NCBI GenBank assembly: GCA_051878935.1
Contig: JBJELB010000013.1
Location: forward strand, 1-64,000
Reading direction: 5' to 3'
DNA: 64,000 nucleotides
Source of the DNA: CANQDT01 sp051878935
GTDB taxonomy: Bacteria; Bacillota; Clostridia; Lachnospirales; Lachnospiraceae
Shown: positions 34,532-42,550 of the stretch, piece by piece
How positions within the stretch are numbered: position 1 is the stretch's first letter
Layout of the letters: every line of letters begins with the position of its first letter
Translations under genes and position numbers: made by a program
Notes under the pieces: model-generated
Database searches by the model: none
What the model saw: only the letters and a program-made list of their open reading frames with translations
Told to the model about the DNA's origin: nothing

Positions 34532-35074
34532 ATGAAGAAATTTGTATGTTCAGTATGTGGCTACGTTCACGAAGGAAATGAAGCACCGGATGTATGTCCG
34601 GTATGTAAAGTAGGTAAGGACAAGTTCATTGAGCAGACAGAAGAAAGAACCTGGGCTGCTGAGCATGTTGTTGGTGTTGCAAAAGGTGTTAGCGAAGACA
34701 TCATCTGCGATCTTCGTGCTAACTTCGAGGGTGAATGCTCTGAGGTAGGTATGTACCTTGCAATGGCAAGAGTTGCTCATAGAGAAGGCTATCCTGAAAT
34801 CGGTTTATATTGGGAAAAAGCCGCTTACGAAGAAGCAGAGCATGCTGCTAAATTCGCAGAATTATTGGGCGAAGTAGTAACAGACTCTACTAAGAAAAAC
34901 CTTGAAATGCGTGTTGAGGCAGAAAACGGTGCAACTGCCGGTAAATTCGACCTTGCAAAACGTGCGAAAGAACAGGGTCTTGATGCAATCCATGATACAG
35001 TACACGAGATGGCTCGCGACGAAGCTCGTCACGGAAAAGCCTTCGAAGGTCTGTTAAAGAGATACTTTGGCTAA
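34532..35074 (+). CDS. Reverse rubrerythrin
   Basis: A 180-residue peroxidase with the rubredoxin domain first (FVCSVCGYVHEG, PDVCPVCKVG) and the diiron four-helix ferritin-like domain second (about 45-180: ANFEGECSEVGMY, EEAEHAAKFAELLGE, HEMARDEARHGKAF). This reversed order is known from Clostridia, where such proteins reduce H2O2 and are repressed by PerR. It is 19 bp after the PerR-like gene and preceded by AAAGGAG. Confidence 0.93.
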   Translation: MKKFVCSVCGYVHEGNEAPDVCPVCKVGKDKFIEQTEERTWAAEHVVGVAKGVSEDIICDLRANFEGECSEVGMYLAMARVAHREGYPEIGLYWEKAAYEEAEHAAKFAELLGEVVTDSTKKNLEMRVEAENGATAGKFDLAKRAKEQGLDAIHDTVHEMARDEARHGKAFEGLLKRYFG

Positions 35075-35104
35075 GCTTCAAGCCATTCGATAAGACAAGG
35101 AAAG

Positions 35105-35145
35105 CGCCCCATTGTAAGCGAGCTTACAATGGGGCGTCTTTTATT
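35105..35145 (+). terminator. Terminator of the rubrerythrin operon
   Basis: CGCCCCATTGTAAGC pairs perfectly with GCTTACAATGGGGCG across a 2-nt gap, followed by TCTTTTATT. Confidence 0.9.
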
Positions 35146-35165
35146 GCCTTATCATATGGCGCTAA

Positions 35166-35202
35166 CCTCCATCTCACAACGCGCAGCGTTGTGAGATGGA
35201 GG
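35166..35202. repeat. Perfect 17-bp hairpin without T-tract
   Basis: CCTCCATCTCACAACGC (35166-35182) is exactly complementary to 35186-35202, with a GCA loop. It lies between convergent genes but is not followed by T residues on either strand, so it is not an ordinary terminator. It could be a protein-binding or processing site. Confidence 0.8.
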
Positions 35203-35229
35203 CTGAAGATAGTCAAACTTTGCATCATC

Positions 35230-36483
35230 TTACTCCAGTTCATCAAACATCGCCTTTACCGACGGTGCATTTTTTGTCAATTTCTTAATCGTCAGATCAT
35301 CCGCTTTATCATTTGCCAAACGCAGATTATTTTCAGACGAAAGCAGCGCCTGTTTGGTTTTTTGCAGATGGTCAATCGTCTTATCAATCTCATCGATTGC
35401 CTTATTAAATTTCTCACTGGCAAGTCTGTAATTGCGTGCAAATCCTTCCTTAAAACTATCCAGATTTTCTTCGAAGTGCATGATATCCACCTGCTGATTC
35501 CGAACGATCTGCAATTCCTGTTGATACTGCAGGGAATTCAACGCCGCATTCCGGAGCAACGTAATCATCGGAATAAAGAATTGTGGGCGAATTACATACA
35601 TCTTCTCATATCTGTAAGAAACATCCACGATACCATTGTTATATAGATCATTATCAATTTCCAACAAGGATACCAATATCGCATACTCACAGTTTTTCTC
35701 ACGGCGGTCCTTATCCAATTCCTTGAAAAAGTCTTCGTTTTTGTGTTTTGTAGCTGTGGTATCCATCTCATTCTTCATCTCGAACATAATCGAGATAAAT
35801 TCCGTGCCGTCCTCAGCGGCTTCCCGATAAATGAAGTCCCCTTTGCTTCCACTTCTGGCATCGTTGTCCTTTTCGAAATACGCTCTCGGAAAAGCAGTCA
35901 TACGAATCGCATTAAATTGATTCAGGCAATGCTGTTCCAGACTCTCTCCCACCATCTTGGTTGATTGTCTCGCTTTAAAATCCTTATAGTATTCAATCTG
36001 TTCCTCTTTGTTCTTGAGCTGAGCCTCGTAGTTCTCCTTTAAAGACTGCTCCTTCAGACGATTTTCTGATTCCTGATTCTCCAGCTTACCTTTTAATTCT
36101 GCAATCTCTGTTGTTTTCTCAGAAAGCTCACGGTTCTTTTCCTCAAGTGCTTCTGTCACAGCAAGCTTTTTCTCTGTCTCATTTGCACCGATTTGGGACT
36201 TTAATGCTAAAATTGTTTTTTCTGCATCTGCTCTTATGGCATCTATTTCACGCTGTTTCTCAGCAAGCTCCTTCTCTTTTCTTGCAAGCGCTTCCCCGTG
36301 CGATTTCTCCTGCTCCATGCGGGCAACTTTCAGGTCGCTATCTCTGCGGGCTTCCAATTCTTTCTGCCGCCTCTCTAATTCTCTGGCAAATTCCTCATCG
36401 CGTACCTGCTGTACAATCTGTGCATATCCGGTTTCATCGATTTGAAACACCTCGCCGCAGTTTGGGCATTTGATTTTCTGCAT
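35230..36483 (-). CDS. DUF2130 coiled-coil protein with N-terminal zinc ribbon
   Basis: A 417-residue protein: N-terminal single zinc-knuckle (IKCPNCGEVFQI), a long coiled coil (about 25-170), then the DUF2130 core (QHCLNQFNAIRMTAFPRAYF, SKGDFIYREAAEDG, ISIMFEMKNE, LDKDRREKNCEYAILVS), which resembles a PD-(D/E)XK nuclease fold (family knowledge, unproven). I chose ATG 36483, preceded by AGGGAG; the frame runs on upstream into the interrupted type III toxin, without a stop. Confidence 0.82.
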   Translation of the reverse strand: MQKIKCPNCGEVFQIDETGYAQIVQQVRDEEFARELERRQKELEARRDSDLKVARMEQEKSHGEALARKEKELAEKQREIDAIRADAEKTILALKSQIGANETEKKLAVTEALEEKNRELSEKTTEIAELKGKLENQESENRLKEQSLKENYEAQLKNKEEQIEYYKDFKARQSTKMVGESLEQHCLNQFNAIRMTAFPRAYFEKDNDARSGSKGDFIYREAAEDGTEFISIMFEMKNEMDTTATKHKNEDFFKELDKDRREKNCEYAILVSLLEIDNDLYNNGIVDVSYRYEKMYVIRPQFFIPMITLLRNAALNSLQYQQELQIVRNQQVDIMHFEENLDSFKEGFARNYRLASEKFNKAIDEIDKTIDHLQKTKQALLSSENNLRLANDKADDLTIKKLTKNAPSVKAMFDELE

Positions 36484-36948
36484 GTTTTTCACTCCCTTTC
36501 CTACCATTTTATCGATCATCATCATGATAATATGATAACATACTCTCTCATTTAATAAAAGAATGATCTCTTGATTATCTACAAAACGGAGAGCCTCCCT
36601 TTTAATTTGTTCTATATTGGTTACAGTTTCTTTATACTCATCTCGATCAAGCACAACATTCTTGCAGTCTATGTATTTCAATTTACTAATAATTACTATT
36701 TTACTATAGTCCAATCCTGACTTATGTGTTCTTGAGCGTTCCGATTATTTAAATAGATAAGCATACTTATGTGTTATCTCTGTTCGATAGGGTACACAAA
36801 TAAAATAATTATAATGTGTTTGAAACAAAATGCAATTATAGGCTCTGCCCTCCTTTTTCAATATCTCTTTATAGGGCGGATTTGGATAATCTTCATAGAA
36901 ATCCTTAGTCAGTCTCAGTATTTGATAATCATTTTCCGGTAATCTCAT
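36484..36948 (-). pseudogene. Type III toxin (CptN/TenpN-like endoribonuclease), interrupted by a stop
   Basis: ATG 36948 is preceded by GGAGGA. The frame reads MRLPENDYQILRLTKDFYED, later FICVPYRTEITHKYAYLFK, then a TAA stop (36745-36747), and continues in the same frame with SERSRTHKSGLDYSKIVII and DEYKETVTNIEQIK. The segment HKYAYxFK...S.RS...SGLDYSKIVII is characteristic of CptIN/TenpIN family toxins. One nonsense mutation therefore splits an otherwise readable toxin. The usual C-terminal end is not recognisable, and the frame runs without a stop into the DUF2130 gene. An antitoxin-like RNA lies directly upstream. Confidence 0.75.
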
Positions 36949-36961
36949 GTTCCTCCATAAC

Positions 36962-37082
36962 AAAAAACGAGAGGTTGCAACCTCTCGTTTAGCGCTTCAT
37001 CACTCGGTCAATTTTTATATTACCGTCCTGTCAGTACCGCCACAGGACTCATCTTTGATGAAGTAGAACTATACTGTTCTCA
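36962..37082 (-). ncRNA. Probable type III antitoxin RNA
   Basis: Transcribed toward the toxin from its own promoter and ended by a terminator that stops 6 nt before the toxin ribosome binding site, the standard layout of type III systems. The predicted RNA is compact: CTTCATCA (37056-37063) pairs with TGATGAAG (36995-37002), enclosing GTCCTGT/ACAGGAC (37025-37048) and a CGG/CCG pairing. I see a single folded unit and not clear tandem repeats, so either the antitoxin has one unit or the repeats have decayed. Confidence 0.6.
36966..36989 (-). terminator. Terminator between antitoxin RNA and toxin
   Basis: A perfect 24-bp palindrome (arms AACGAGAGGTTG) followed by TTTTTTG on the minus strand. 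In type III systems partial read-through at this place sets the toxin level. Confidence 0.85.
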
Positions 37083-37087
37083 CTAAT

Positions 37088-37116
37088 ATTATATACAAGT
37101 ATGATAACGTTGACAA
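37088..37116 (-). promoter_or_regulatory. Promoter of the antitoxin RNA/toxin unit
   Basis: On the minus strand: -35 TTGTCA (37111-37116), 17-bp spacer, -10 TATAAT (37088-37093). Confidence 0.75.
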
Positions 37117-37205
37117 CCTTTTTCTTTTCGTTTTTTAACATCTATACTACGTCACTACAAATATAATATATCATACCGCCATACATTTGTATACATTTTT
37201 TTACA

Positions 37206-37547
37206 TCATTTCCATTCTTTTTCTTTAAATCCAACCAGCACCTTGTCATCTCTCACAAGAATCGGACGTTTTACTAACATACCATCCGTTGCCAAGAGCC
37301 TTAACTGCTCCTCCTCGCTCATCTCCGGTAGCTTATTTTTTAACTCCATTGATTTGTACAACAAACCACTCGTATTGAAGAATCTCTTCAATGGAAGCCC
37401 ACTCTTTGCATGCCATTCTTTCAATTCTTCATAGGTTGGATTTTCCGTTTTGATATCCCGCAATTGATATTCGATATGATTTTCATCCAGCCACTTTTTT
37501 GCCTTTTGACAGGTCGTACATTTTGGATAACAGATAAATTGTAACAT
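37206..37547 (-). CDS. ArsC/Spx-family thioredoxin-fold protein
   Basis: A 113-residue protein with the CTTC motif at the N-terminus (YPKCTTCQKAKKWL) and the family C-terminal motif (LVKRPILV...VLVGFKEKEW). It is either an arsenate reductase-like enzyme or a Spx-type RNA polymerase-binding regulator; the two CxxC cysteines are present in both. It is the last gene of the eamA-azlC-azlD unit. Confidence 0.85.
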   Translation of the reverse strand: MLQFICYPKCTTCQKAKKWLDENHIEYQLRDIKTENPTYEELKEWHAKSGLPLKRFFNTSGLLYKSMELKNKLPEMSEEEQLRLLATDGMLVKRPILVRDDKVLVGFKEKEWK

Positions 37548-37560
37548 TCTATTCCTCCTT

Positions 37561-37884
37561 TTACATCACTCTGATTAACAGCATATAAAACACTGTACCT
37601 ACAATAATACTTAACAACGTATTTTTCTTCCACTTGTGCAAAACTGCAACTATGACACAAGCCAATAATTCCGGGACGCCATGAGGCGCCTCTCTGATTG
37701 CAACATCCTTCAGGCAGTATACCACCAGCATGCCCATGATTGCCTGTGGCAATACTTTTCCCAGATATAAAACAAAGCCCGGCAATTCATGTCTGCCACC
37801 AAATACCCAAAACGGAAGAAACCGTAAAAGCATCGTCACTCCACTTATCATCACAATCAACAAGACTGCATGTAAATCTGTCAT
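37561..37884 (-). CDS. azlD: AzlD-family branched-chain amino-acid exporter subunit (copy 2)
   Basis: A 107-residue membrane protein (VLLIVMISGVTMLLRFLPFW, LGKVLPQAIMGMLVVYCL). It overlaps azlC copy 2 by 4 bp. It is clearly diverged from copy 1 at 26746-27063. Confidence 0.88.
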   Translation of the reverse strand: MTDLHAVLLIVMISGVTMLLRFLPFWVFGGRHELPGFVLYLGKVLPQAIMGMLVVYCLKDVAIREAPHGVPELLACVIVAVLHKWKKNTLLSIIVGTVFYMLLIRVM

Positions 37885-38567
37885 ATTTCCTCTCTCCTAA
37901 CCATTTTCACTACCGATAGGGATGCCGTGATAAGTAACATCGCCGGAATCAGAAAGTTTCGTGAACCAAAGATAAGCAAACACACAACCGATGAGATAAC
38001 ACCAATGAGTGCAGATAAATGATCCTTCGCCGCCATCCATTGCTCTACAAAAATGGTGACAAATAAAGCCGTCAGTGCAAATTCAATTCCTGTTGTATCA
38101 AACGGCAATACCGCACCAACCATCGATCCGATTATGCTGCCTGCCACCCAATAAACCTGATTCAGGAGGGAAACCAGAAAATAATATCGATGCTCCTCTT
38201 TTGCCTCTTTTCCTGCATCCTCACTGCAAACCAGCGAATATGTTTCATCCGTCAATGCTGCAATTAAATAAGCTTTTCTTTTTCCTGCATTCCGATATCG
38301 TTCTATCATGGAAATGCCGTAAAAAAGATGCCGGGCATTCACCATGAGAGTTGTTAATGCAGTCGCTATCAATGATGCGCCACTACTCAACAGATTAATC
38401 GCCACATATTGCATGGAACCGGCATAGATAAAGATACTCATTGCCGCAGCCCACCATACGCCATATCCTTTTGTTTCTAAAAGAATGCCAAAGCCCATCC
38501 CCAATACCAGATACCCGCTCATAACCGGTATGGTAGCAATGAACGCTTTCTTCAGATCATGCTTCAT
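37881..38567 (-). CDS. azlC: AzlC-family branched-chain amino-acid permease (copy 2)
   Basis: A 228-residue membrane protein (AFIATIPVMSGYLVLGMGFG, IYAGSMQYVAINL, TTLMVNARHLFYGISM, ALTDETYSLV). I chose ATG 38567, with GGGGAG upstream. It follows the EamA transporter gene closely. Confidence 0.9.
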   Translation of the reverse strand: MKHDLKKAFIATIPVMSGYLVLGMGFGILLETKGYGVWWAAAMSIFIYAGSMQYVAINLLSSGASLIATALTTLMVNARHLFYGISMIERYRNAGKRKAYLIAALTDETYSLVCSEDAGKEAKEEHRYYFLVSLLNQVYWVAGSIIGSMVGAVLPFDTTGIEFALTALFVTIFVEQWMAAKDHLSALIGVISSVVCLLIFGSRNFLIPAMLLITASLSVVKMVRREEI

Positions 38568-38590
38568 GACAGAGCTTCTCCCCTTTCTCC

Positions 38591-39457
38591 TCATTTCTTT
38601 TCTATCTGTTCCGATCGATTCATCCACCAGGTAGAGCCCAATATCAATACACCGCCAACAACAGTTCCCATCGTTAACGACTCACCCAAAACCGCAGCTG
38701 ATAGAATCACTGCTACTACCGGATCAAGATAACCAAAAATCGCCACCGTCTGACTATCCAAATCTTTCATCGAGGAAAAATACAAGCTATACGCAACACC
38801 TGTGTGAATGATTCCAACGACCAACAATAAGACAATTCCCAATGCCGTTGTTTTGGTATACAGTTCTCCAAACAATCCACTCAAAACCGTATAAGGCAAC
38901 AATATAATCGCCGAGGAAGATAATTGTACAATCGTACAATCGATCGCATCCATTGGCTCCAGAAATTGGTTTACTATCACTACGATAGCATATAGTGTAG
39001 CCGCTCCCAATGCAAATACAATCCCGGTCATTCCCTGCAGTCCGTCATAGCTCACACCGGACACACAAACCATTCCACACAAGGCAACCGCCATACACAT
39101 TACTTTCCGTTTTGTAATGGCTTCTTTCAACACAAAGGGCGACAAGATAAGAACAATCATCGGCATAAAATAATAACACAACGTCGCTACTGCAACTGTC
39201 GTGTACCGATACGACTCAAACAAAAGAATCCAGTTTAATCCTATCAACGCGCCTGAAATACACAAGCACACCGCATTTTTACGAATCTTAGCCCAATCTG
39301 TCTTCTTACCCCGTGCTACCTGAAAAAATATCAGAAACAACGTTCCCAGCACGCCCCGTACCAGCGCGATACAACTTGACTCATAAGGTAAATAATGTAC
39401 AAACAAACCGATACTTCCAAAAAGAATCATCGCCAACGTCAACTTAAGTTTCGACAT
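38591..39457 (-). CDS. EamA-family (DMT superfamily) transporter
   Basis: A 288-residue protein with about ten membrane segments in two EamA repeats (LAMILFGSIGLFVHYLP, SGALIGLNWILLFESYRYTT; then GIVFALGAATLYAIVVI, GIIHTGVAYSLYFSSM). Such proteins export metabolites or amino acids. It is the first gene of a unit with azlCD, so a role in amino-acid export is plausible. Palindromic element C ends about 50 bp upstream. Confidence 0.9.
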   Translation of the reverse strand: MSKLKLTLAMILFGSIGLFVHYLPYESSCIALVRGVLGTLFLIFFQVARGKKTDWAKIRKNAVCLCISGALIGLNWILLFESYRYTTVAVATLCYYFMPMIVLILSPFVLKEAITKRKVMCMAVALCGMVCVSGVSYDGLQGMTGIVFALGAATLYAIVVIVNQFLEPMDAIDCTIVQLSSSAIILLPYTVLSGLFGELYTKTTALGIVLLLVVGIIHTGVAYSLYFSSMKDLDSQTVAIFGYLDPVVAVILSAAVLGESLTMGTVVGGVLILGSTWWMNRSEQIEKK

Positions 39458-39509
39458 ATTTCCTCTTCCTTCAACACTATTCCAACATGCTTATATAAGT
39501 ACAAGAATA

Positions 39510-39936
39510 CTTTTGCGAAAGAAATGTCATTGCCCGGTGAGGTGCCGCTGACTGCGGTGCATATCTGTTTTTTCTTGCACCGTTTTCCGGTTCAAGAAGG
39601 ACATAGAACTCCATGTCCATCACCAAGATTACGCGCCTTATGAGCCAACTCGTCCACCAGCAGTGTTTCATGTATCTTTTCGGGGGCGTTTGAAAACGTC
39701 AGTGCTTAGTTCCTGTTCTTTAGGAACTTATGCACCGCTACGTTTGAAATCGCACGAGAGTATCCCCCGAAAAGATACTGAAATCACTAGCGGTGGACTC
39801 AAACAACTCAGCGGCGCGTTGCGTGATGGACATTGGAGTGCTTGTCTTTCTAAGAACCGGGGTGTCAGCGAAAAAACAGATATGCACCGCAGTCAGCGGC
39901 ACCTCACCGGGAAAACGACATTTTTTCGCGAAAAAG
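39510..39936 (+). repeat. Long palindromic element, copy C (most complete)
   Basis: 427 bp with inverted outer arms, nearly identical over long stretches (GGTGAGGTGCCGCTGACTGC and GGTGCATATCTGTTTTTTC on both sides). Middle arms carry ACGCGCC/GGCGCGT and GTCCACC/GGTGGAC, inner arms GTATCTTTTCGGGGG and its exact complement. The apex (39702-39735) is GTGC-TTA-GTTCC...GGAAC-TTAT-GCAC. Compared with copy A, the apex shows two compensatory pair changes and the inner arm a GGGG/CCCC in place of AGGC/GCCT. Non-coding; lies between two minus-strand units. Confidence 0.88.
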
Positions 39937-39952
39937 CACGACAACCAAAAGG

Positions 39953-40099
39953 CTATCGTGCATCATACCAGTGTTCTATATTGCCACAAACCGGACACTC
40001 TTTGTGTTCCGACACACGGCCTTCTCTATCTGTCTTTTTTCCTTTTGGAATCAATTCCGCACCACAGATAAAACACCGTTCAATCTCTTTCTCTTTCAT
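39953..40099 (-). CDS. 48-residue zinc-ribbon protein
   Basis: A small frame with good signals: ATG 40099 with GGAGG 8 nt upstream. The protein has CFICGAEL and CPVCGNIEHW, two CxxC pairs 22 residues apart, as in a zinc ribbon, with a basic linker (IPKGKKTDREGR). It ends with its stop 16 bp from element C. No function is known; it may bind nucleic acid or act as a metal site. Confidence 0.75.
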   Translation of the reverse strand: MKEKEIERCFICGAELIPKGKKTDREGRVSEHKECPVCGNIEHWYDAR

Positions 40100-40132
40100 T
40101 AGTGTAACCTCCGCCCATATTCGTTATCATTC

Positions 40133-40161
40133 ATTCTACATGATTTCGACATGATATGCAA
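40133..40161 (-). promoter_or_regulatory. Promoter of the zinc-ribbon gene
   Basis: On the minus strand: -35 TTGCAT (40156-40161), 17-bp spacer, -10 TAGAAT (40133-40138). Confidence 0.65.
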
Positions 40162-40184
40162 GCGAAACAATTACAATAATGGAA

Positions 40185-42236
40185 TCAGTAAATCAACAGA
40201 CTTCCAATTTGATAGACCAGCGTCGCCATAGCCCATGCCACTCCCAGCTGCAGTATCAGCGCTCCTACCGTCCATTTCCATGAATTGGTCTCACGCTTCA
40301 TAGTTGCAATCGTAGCGGTGCAGGGAATATACAGCAAACAAAAGACCATCAGTGCATAAGCATTTAATGCACCAAAACCGTTCTCACCCAGTAAGGCACT
40401 CATTGTCGCCATACCTGCTGCAGAACTGATGTTGGCGATTCCATAAAGAACCGACATACTGGATACTACGACCTCCTTGGCAGCAATACCGGCAATTAGA
40501 GCGACTGCCACCTGCCAGTAACCAAGGCCTGCAGGTTTTAGAAGCGGCACCAGCCATTTTCCTATGATTGCTCCAAAACTATCCTGCATCTCTGTTGCCA
40601 TACCATGCGGTCCAAGATTTAATACAAACCATAAAATGATAGATGCAATAAAAATGACAGTTCCGGCTTTTGACAGATAATCCTTGATTTTTTCCCAAAC
40701 ATAAATAGCAATCGTACGGGCATTCGGTTTTTTATATTCCGGAAGTTCCATAATCAAATTCCGGACATGTGTTCCTTTTGAGAAACCTTTCACTGCCAAT
40801 GACACCAGAATGGCTACCAAAACGCCCAGCACATACATAGAATAGGCCGCAACCATGGCATACTCCTGAAAAAACATCTGGGAAAAAACAACATAAATCG
40901 GCAATCGTGCACTACATGACATAAATGGAATAACGAGAATCGTCCGTTTTCTATCTTTCATATCTTCCAGTGCACGAGATGCCATAATCGCAGGCACTGA
41001 GCATCCAAACCCTAACAGCATCGGAATAAACGCACGACCGGACAACCCCAATTTTCCCATAATGCCATCCATCACATAGGCAACTCTGGCCATATAACCA
41101 CTGTCCTCCAAAATCGCCAATGCCAGAAATAAAATAAAGATATTAGGCAGAAATGTCAGAATACCTCCAACACCTCCAATGATTCCATCTACAACCAATG
41201 AAATCAGCCAGTCTGCAACATGGTATTGCTGCAATCCCTGTAATACCCACGCTCCAAAAGCTTCCACCGCAATCTCAAAGTATCCTTTTAACCAGTCTCC
41301 AATGGTGAAGGTCAGGAAAAATACCAGTGCCATGATACACAAAAAAATCGGTACACCCAATACCGGATGCGTCATCCAATGATCAATTTGATCTGTTTTC
41401 GCCATCTTTCGACTTTTTCCTACAACCGTTTCTTCCATGACTTCATCAATAAAATCATATTTTTCATTGATAATCTGTGTTTCCAGGCTCTGACTCAAAA
41501 TATCATCCACATCAATCGGATACTGCTTTAATATCTCCGCATCAAAATCCAGATATTTAATCGCATGCCAGCGGACATTCGGAATATCAGGATAAGATGC
41601 CAGCAAACGTTCTGAGAGAAGATCTATCTGATCCTCGATTGCATCCGAATATACCATAACATGATCCAGATGATGATCATGACTGTGCCTGCTTTTCTCC
41701 ATGTGATAATGGTGATGCTCCAGCATGACCTTTTCTGTTTTTTCCTTATGATGTGCAATCGTGTGCATCAGGATATCCAGTCCTTTTCGTTTCCTTGCTG
41801 ATACCGGAACAACCGGAATCCCCAGCATCTCCGGAAGGCGGTGCAAGTCAATCTCCATACCCCGCTCTTCCACAATATCCATCATATTTAATGCCATTAC
41901 AACCGGCTTACCCAGTTCAATCAACTGAAGCGTCAGATAAAGATTGCGTTCCAGGCATGACGCATCCACAATATTGACAATCACGTCAACTTCATCTTCT
42001 AATATGTATTGTCTGGATAACGTTTCTTCCATCGTATAGGAAGTCAGACTGTAGATACCTGGTAAATCTACCAGCTTAAAAGAGTGATTATGATATTTCA
42101 TAGCTCCCTCTTTTTTCTCAACTGTTACCCCGGGCCAGTTTGCTACTTTCAGTTTTGCACCGGTATACGCATTGAATAATGTTGTTTTTCCACAGTTCGG
42201 ATTTCCAACAAAAGCTACCGTAATCGGTTTATTCAT
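40185..42236 (-). CDS. feoB: Ferrous iron transport protein B
   Basis: A 683-residue protein: N-terminal G domain (GNPNCGKT at about 11-18, DLPGIYSL, NMMD), a cytoplasmic linker with a histidine-rich stretch (HHHYHMEKSRHSHDHHLDH), and a C-terminal membrane domain with two Gate motifs (LGFGCSVPAIMASR, FMSCSARLPIY). It imports Fe2+ under anaerobic conditions. I chose ATG 42236, with AAGGAGG upstream; it overlaps feoA by 8 nt. The His-rich stretch may bind metal. Confidence 0.95.
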   Translation of the reverse strand: MNKPITVAFVGNPNCGKTTLFNAYTGAKLKVANWPGVTVEKKEGAMKYHNHSFKLVDLPGIYSLTSYTMEETLSRQYILEDEVDVIVNIVDASCLERNLYLTLQLIELGKPVVMALNMMDIVEERGMEIDLHRLPEMLGIPVVPVSARKRKGLDILMHTIAHHKEKTEKVMLEHHHYHMEKSRHSHDHHLDHVMVYSDAIEDQIDLLSERLLASYPDIPNVRWHAIKYLDFDAEILKQYPIDVDDILSQSLETQIINEKYDFIDEVMEETVVGKSRKMAKTDQIDHWMTHPVLGVPIFLCIMALVFFLTFTIGDWLKGYFEIAVEAFGAWVLQGLQQYHVADWLISLVVDGIIGGVGGILTFLPNIFILFLALAILEDSGYMARVAYVMDGIMGKLGLSGRAFIPMLLGFGCSVPAIMASRALEDMKDRKRTILVIPFMSCSARLPIYVVFSQMFFQEYAMVAAYSMYVLGVLVAILVSLAVKGFSKGTHVRNLIMELPEYKKPNARTIAIYVWEKIKDYLSKAGTVIFIASIILWFVLNLGPHGMATEMQDSFGAIIGKWLVPLLKPAGLGYWQVAVALIAGIAAKEVVVSSMSVLYGIANISSAAGMATMSALLGENGFGALNAYALMVFCLLYIPCTATIATMKRETNSWKWTVGALILQLGVAWAMATLVYQIGSLLIY

Positions 42237-42486
42237 CCTGCGTTCCTCCTTCCTCACAGACCGTTTTACTCTCCTTAACTGTAATACCGGCAACAATATC
42301 CCGGCCTATGGCGAAGCGGGTTCCCCGCACCAGTATAATGGAAGTTCCGCTTTTTTTCTTATTCATTAACCGAATCAGCGTACCGTTGGTTAACCCCAGT
42401 ATTTCCAATCGTCTCCTCGTCTCTTCTAACAAAGAGAGTTCCTGTACCCGGTATTCCCCGCCGATTTTTCCTTCTAATAGCGTCAT
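42229..42486 (-). CDS. feoA: Ferrous iron transport protein A
   Basis: An 85-residue SH3-like protein (KIGGEYRVQEL, RLEILGLTNGTLIRLMNKK, GRDIVAGITV) that works with FeoB. I chose ATG 42486. The upstream space holds the fba terminator and little room for a separate promoter, so expression may depend on read-through. Confidence 0.9.
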   Translation of the reverse strand: MTLLEGKIGGEYRVQELSLLEETRRRLEILGLTNGTLIRLMNKKKSGTSIILVRGTRFAIGRDIVAGITVKESKTVCEEGGTQDE

Positions 42487-42502
42487 ATCTCTTCGTCCTT
42501 TC

Positions 42503-42537
42503 AAAAAGGAAAAGGGCTGCCCAAAGCGACAGCCCCA
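42503..42537 (-). terminator. Terminator/attenuator between fba and feoA
   Basis: GGGCTGTC pairs with GGCAGCCC (one mismatch), then TTTTCCTTTTT on the minus strand. It lies in the 64-nt gap between fba and feoAB. Confidence 0.8.
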
Positions 42538-42550
42538 TAAATTTCCATGA

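Noticed and set aside
36990..37063. Possible hammerhead ribozyme (GATGAGTCC...GGAC in the antitoxin-like RNA)
   Set aside because: The sequence has GATGA-stem-GGTAA and not the required CTGATGA...GAAA core, so the resemblance is only partial.
39477..40071. Small open frames inside element C on both strands
   Set aside because: They mirror each other because of the palindrome, lack ribosome binding sites and have no recognisable pattern.
41640..41730. Histidine-rich stretch in feoB as a separate metal-chaperone gene
   Set aside because: It is in frame within FeoB between the G domain and the membrane domain.
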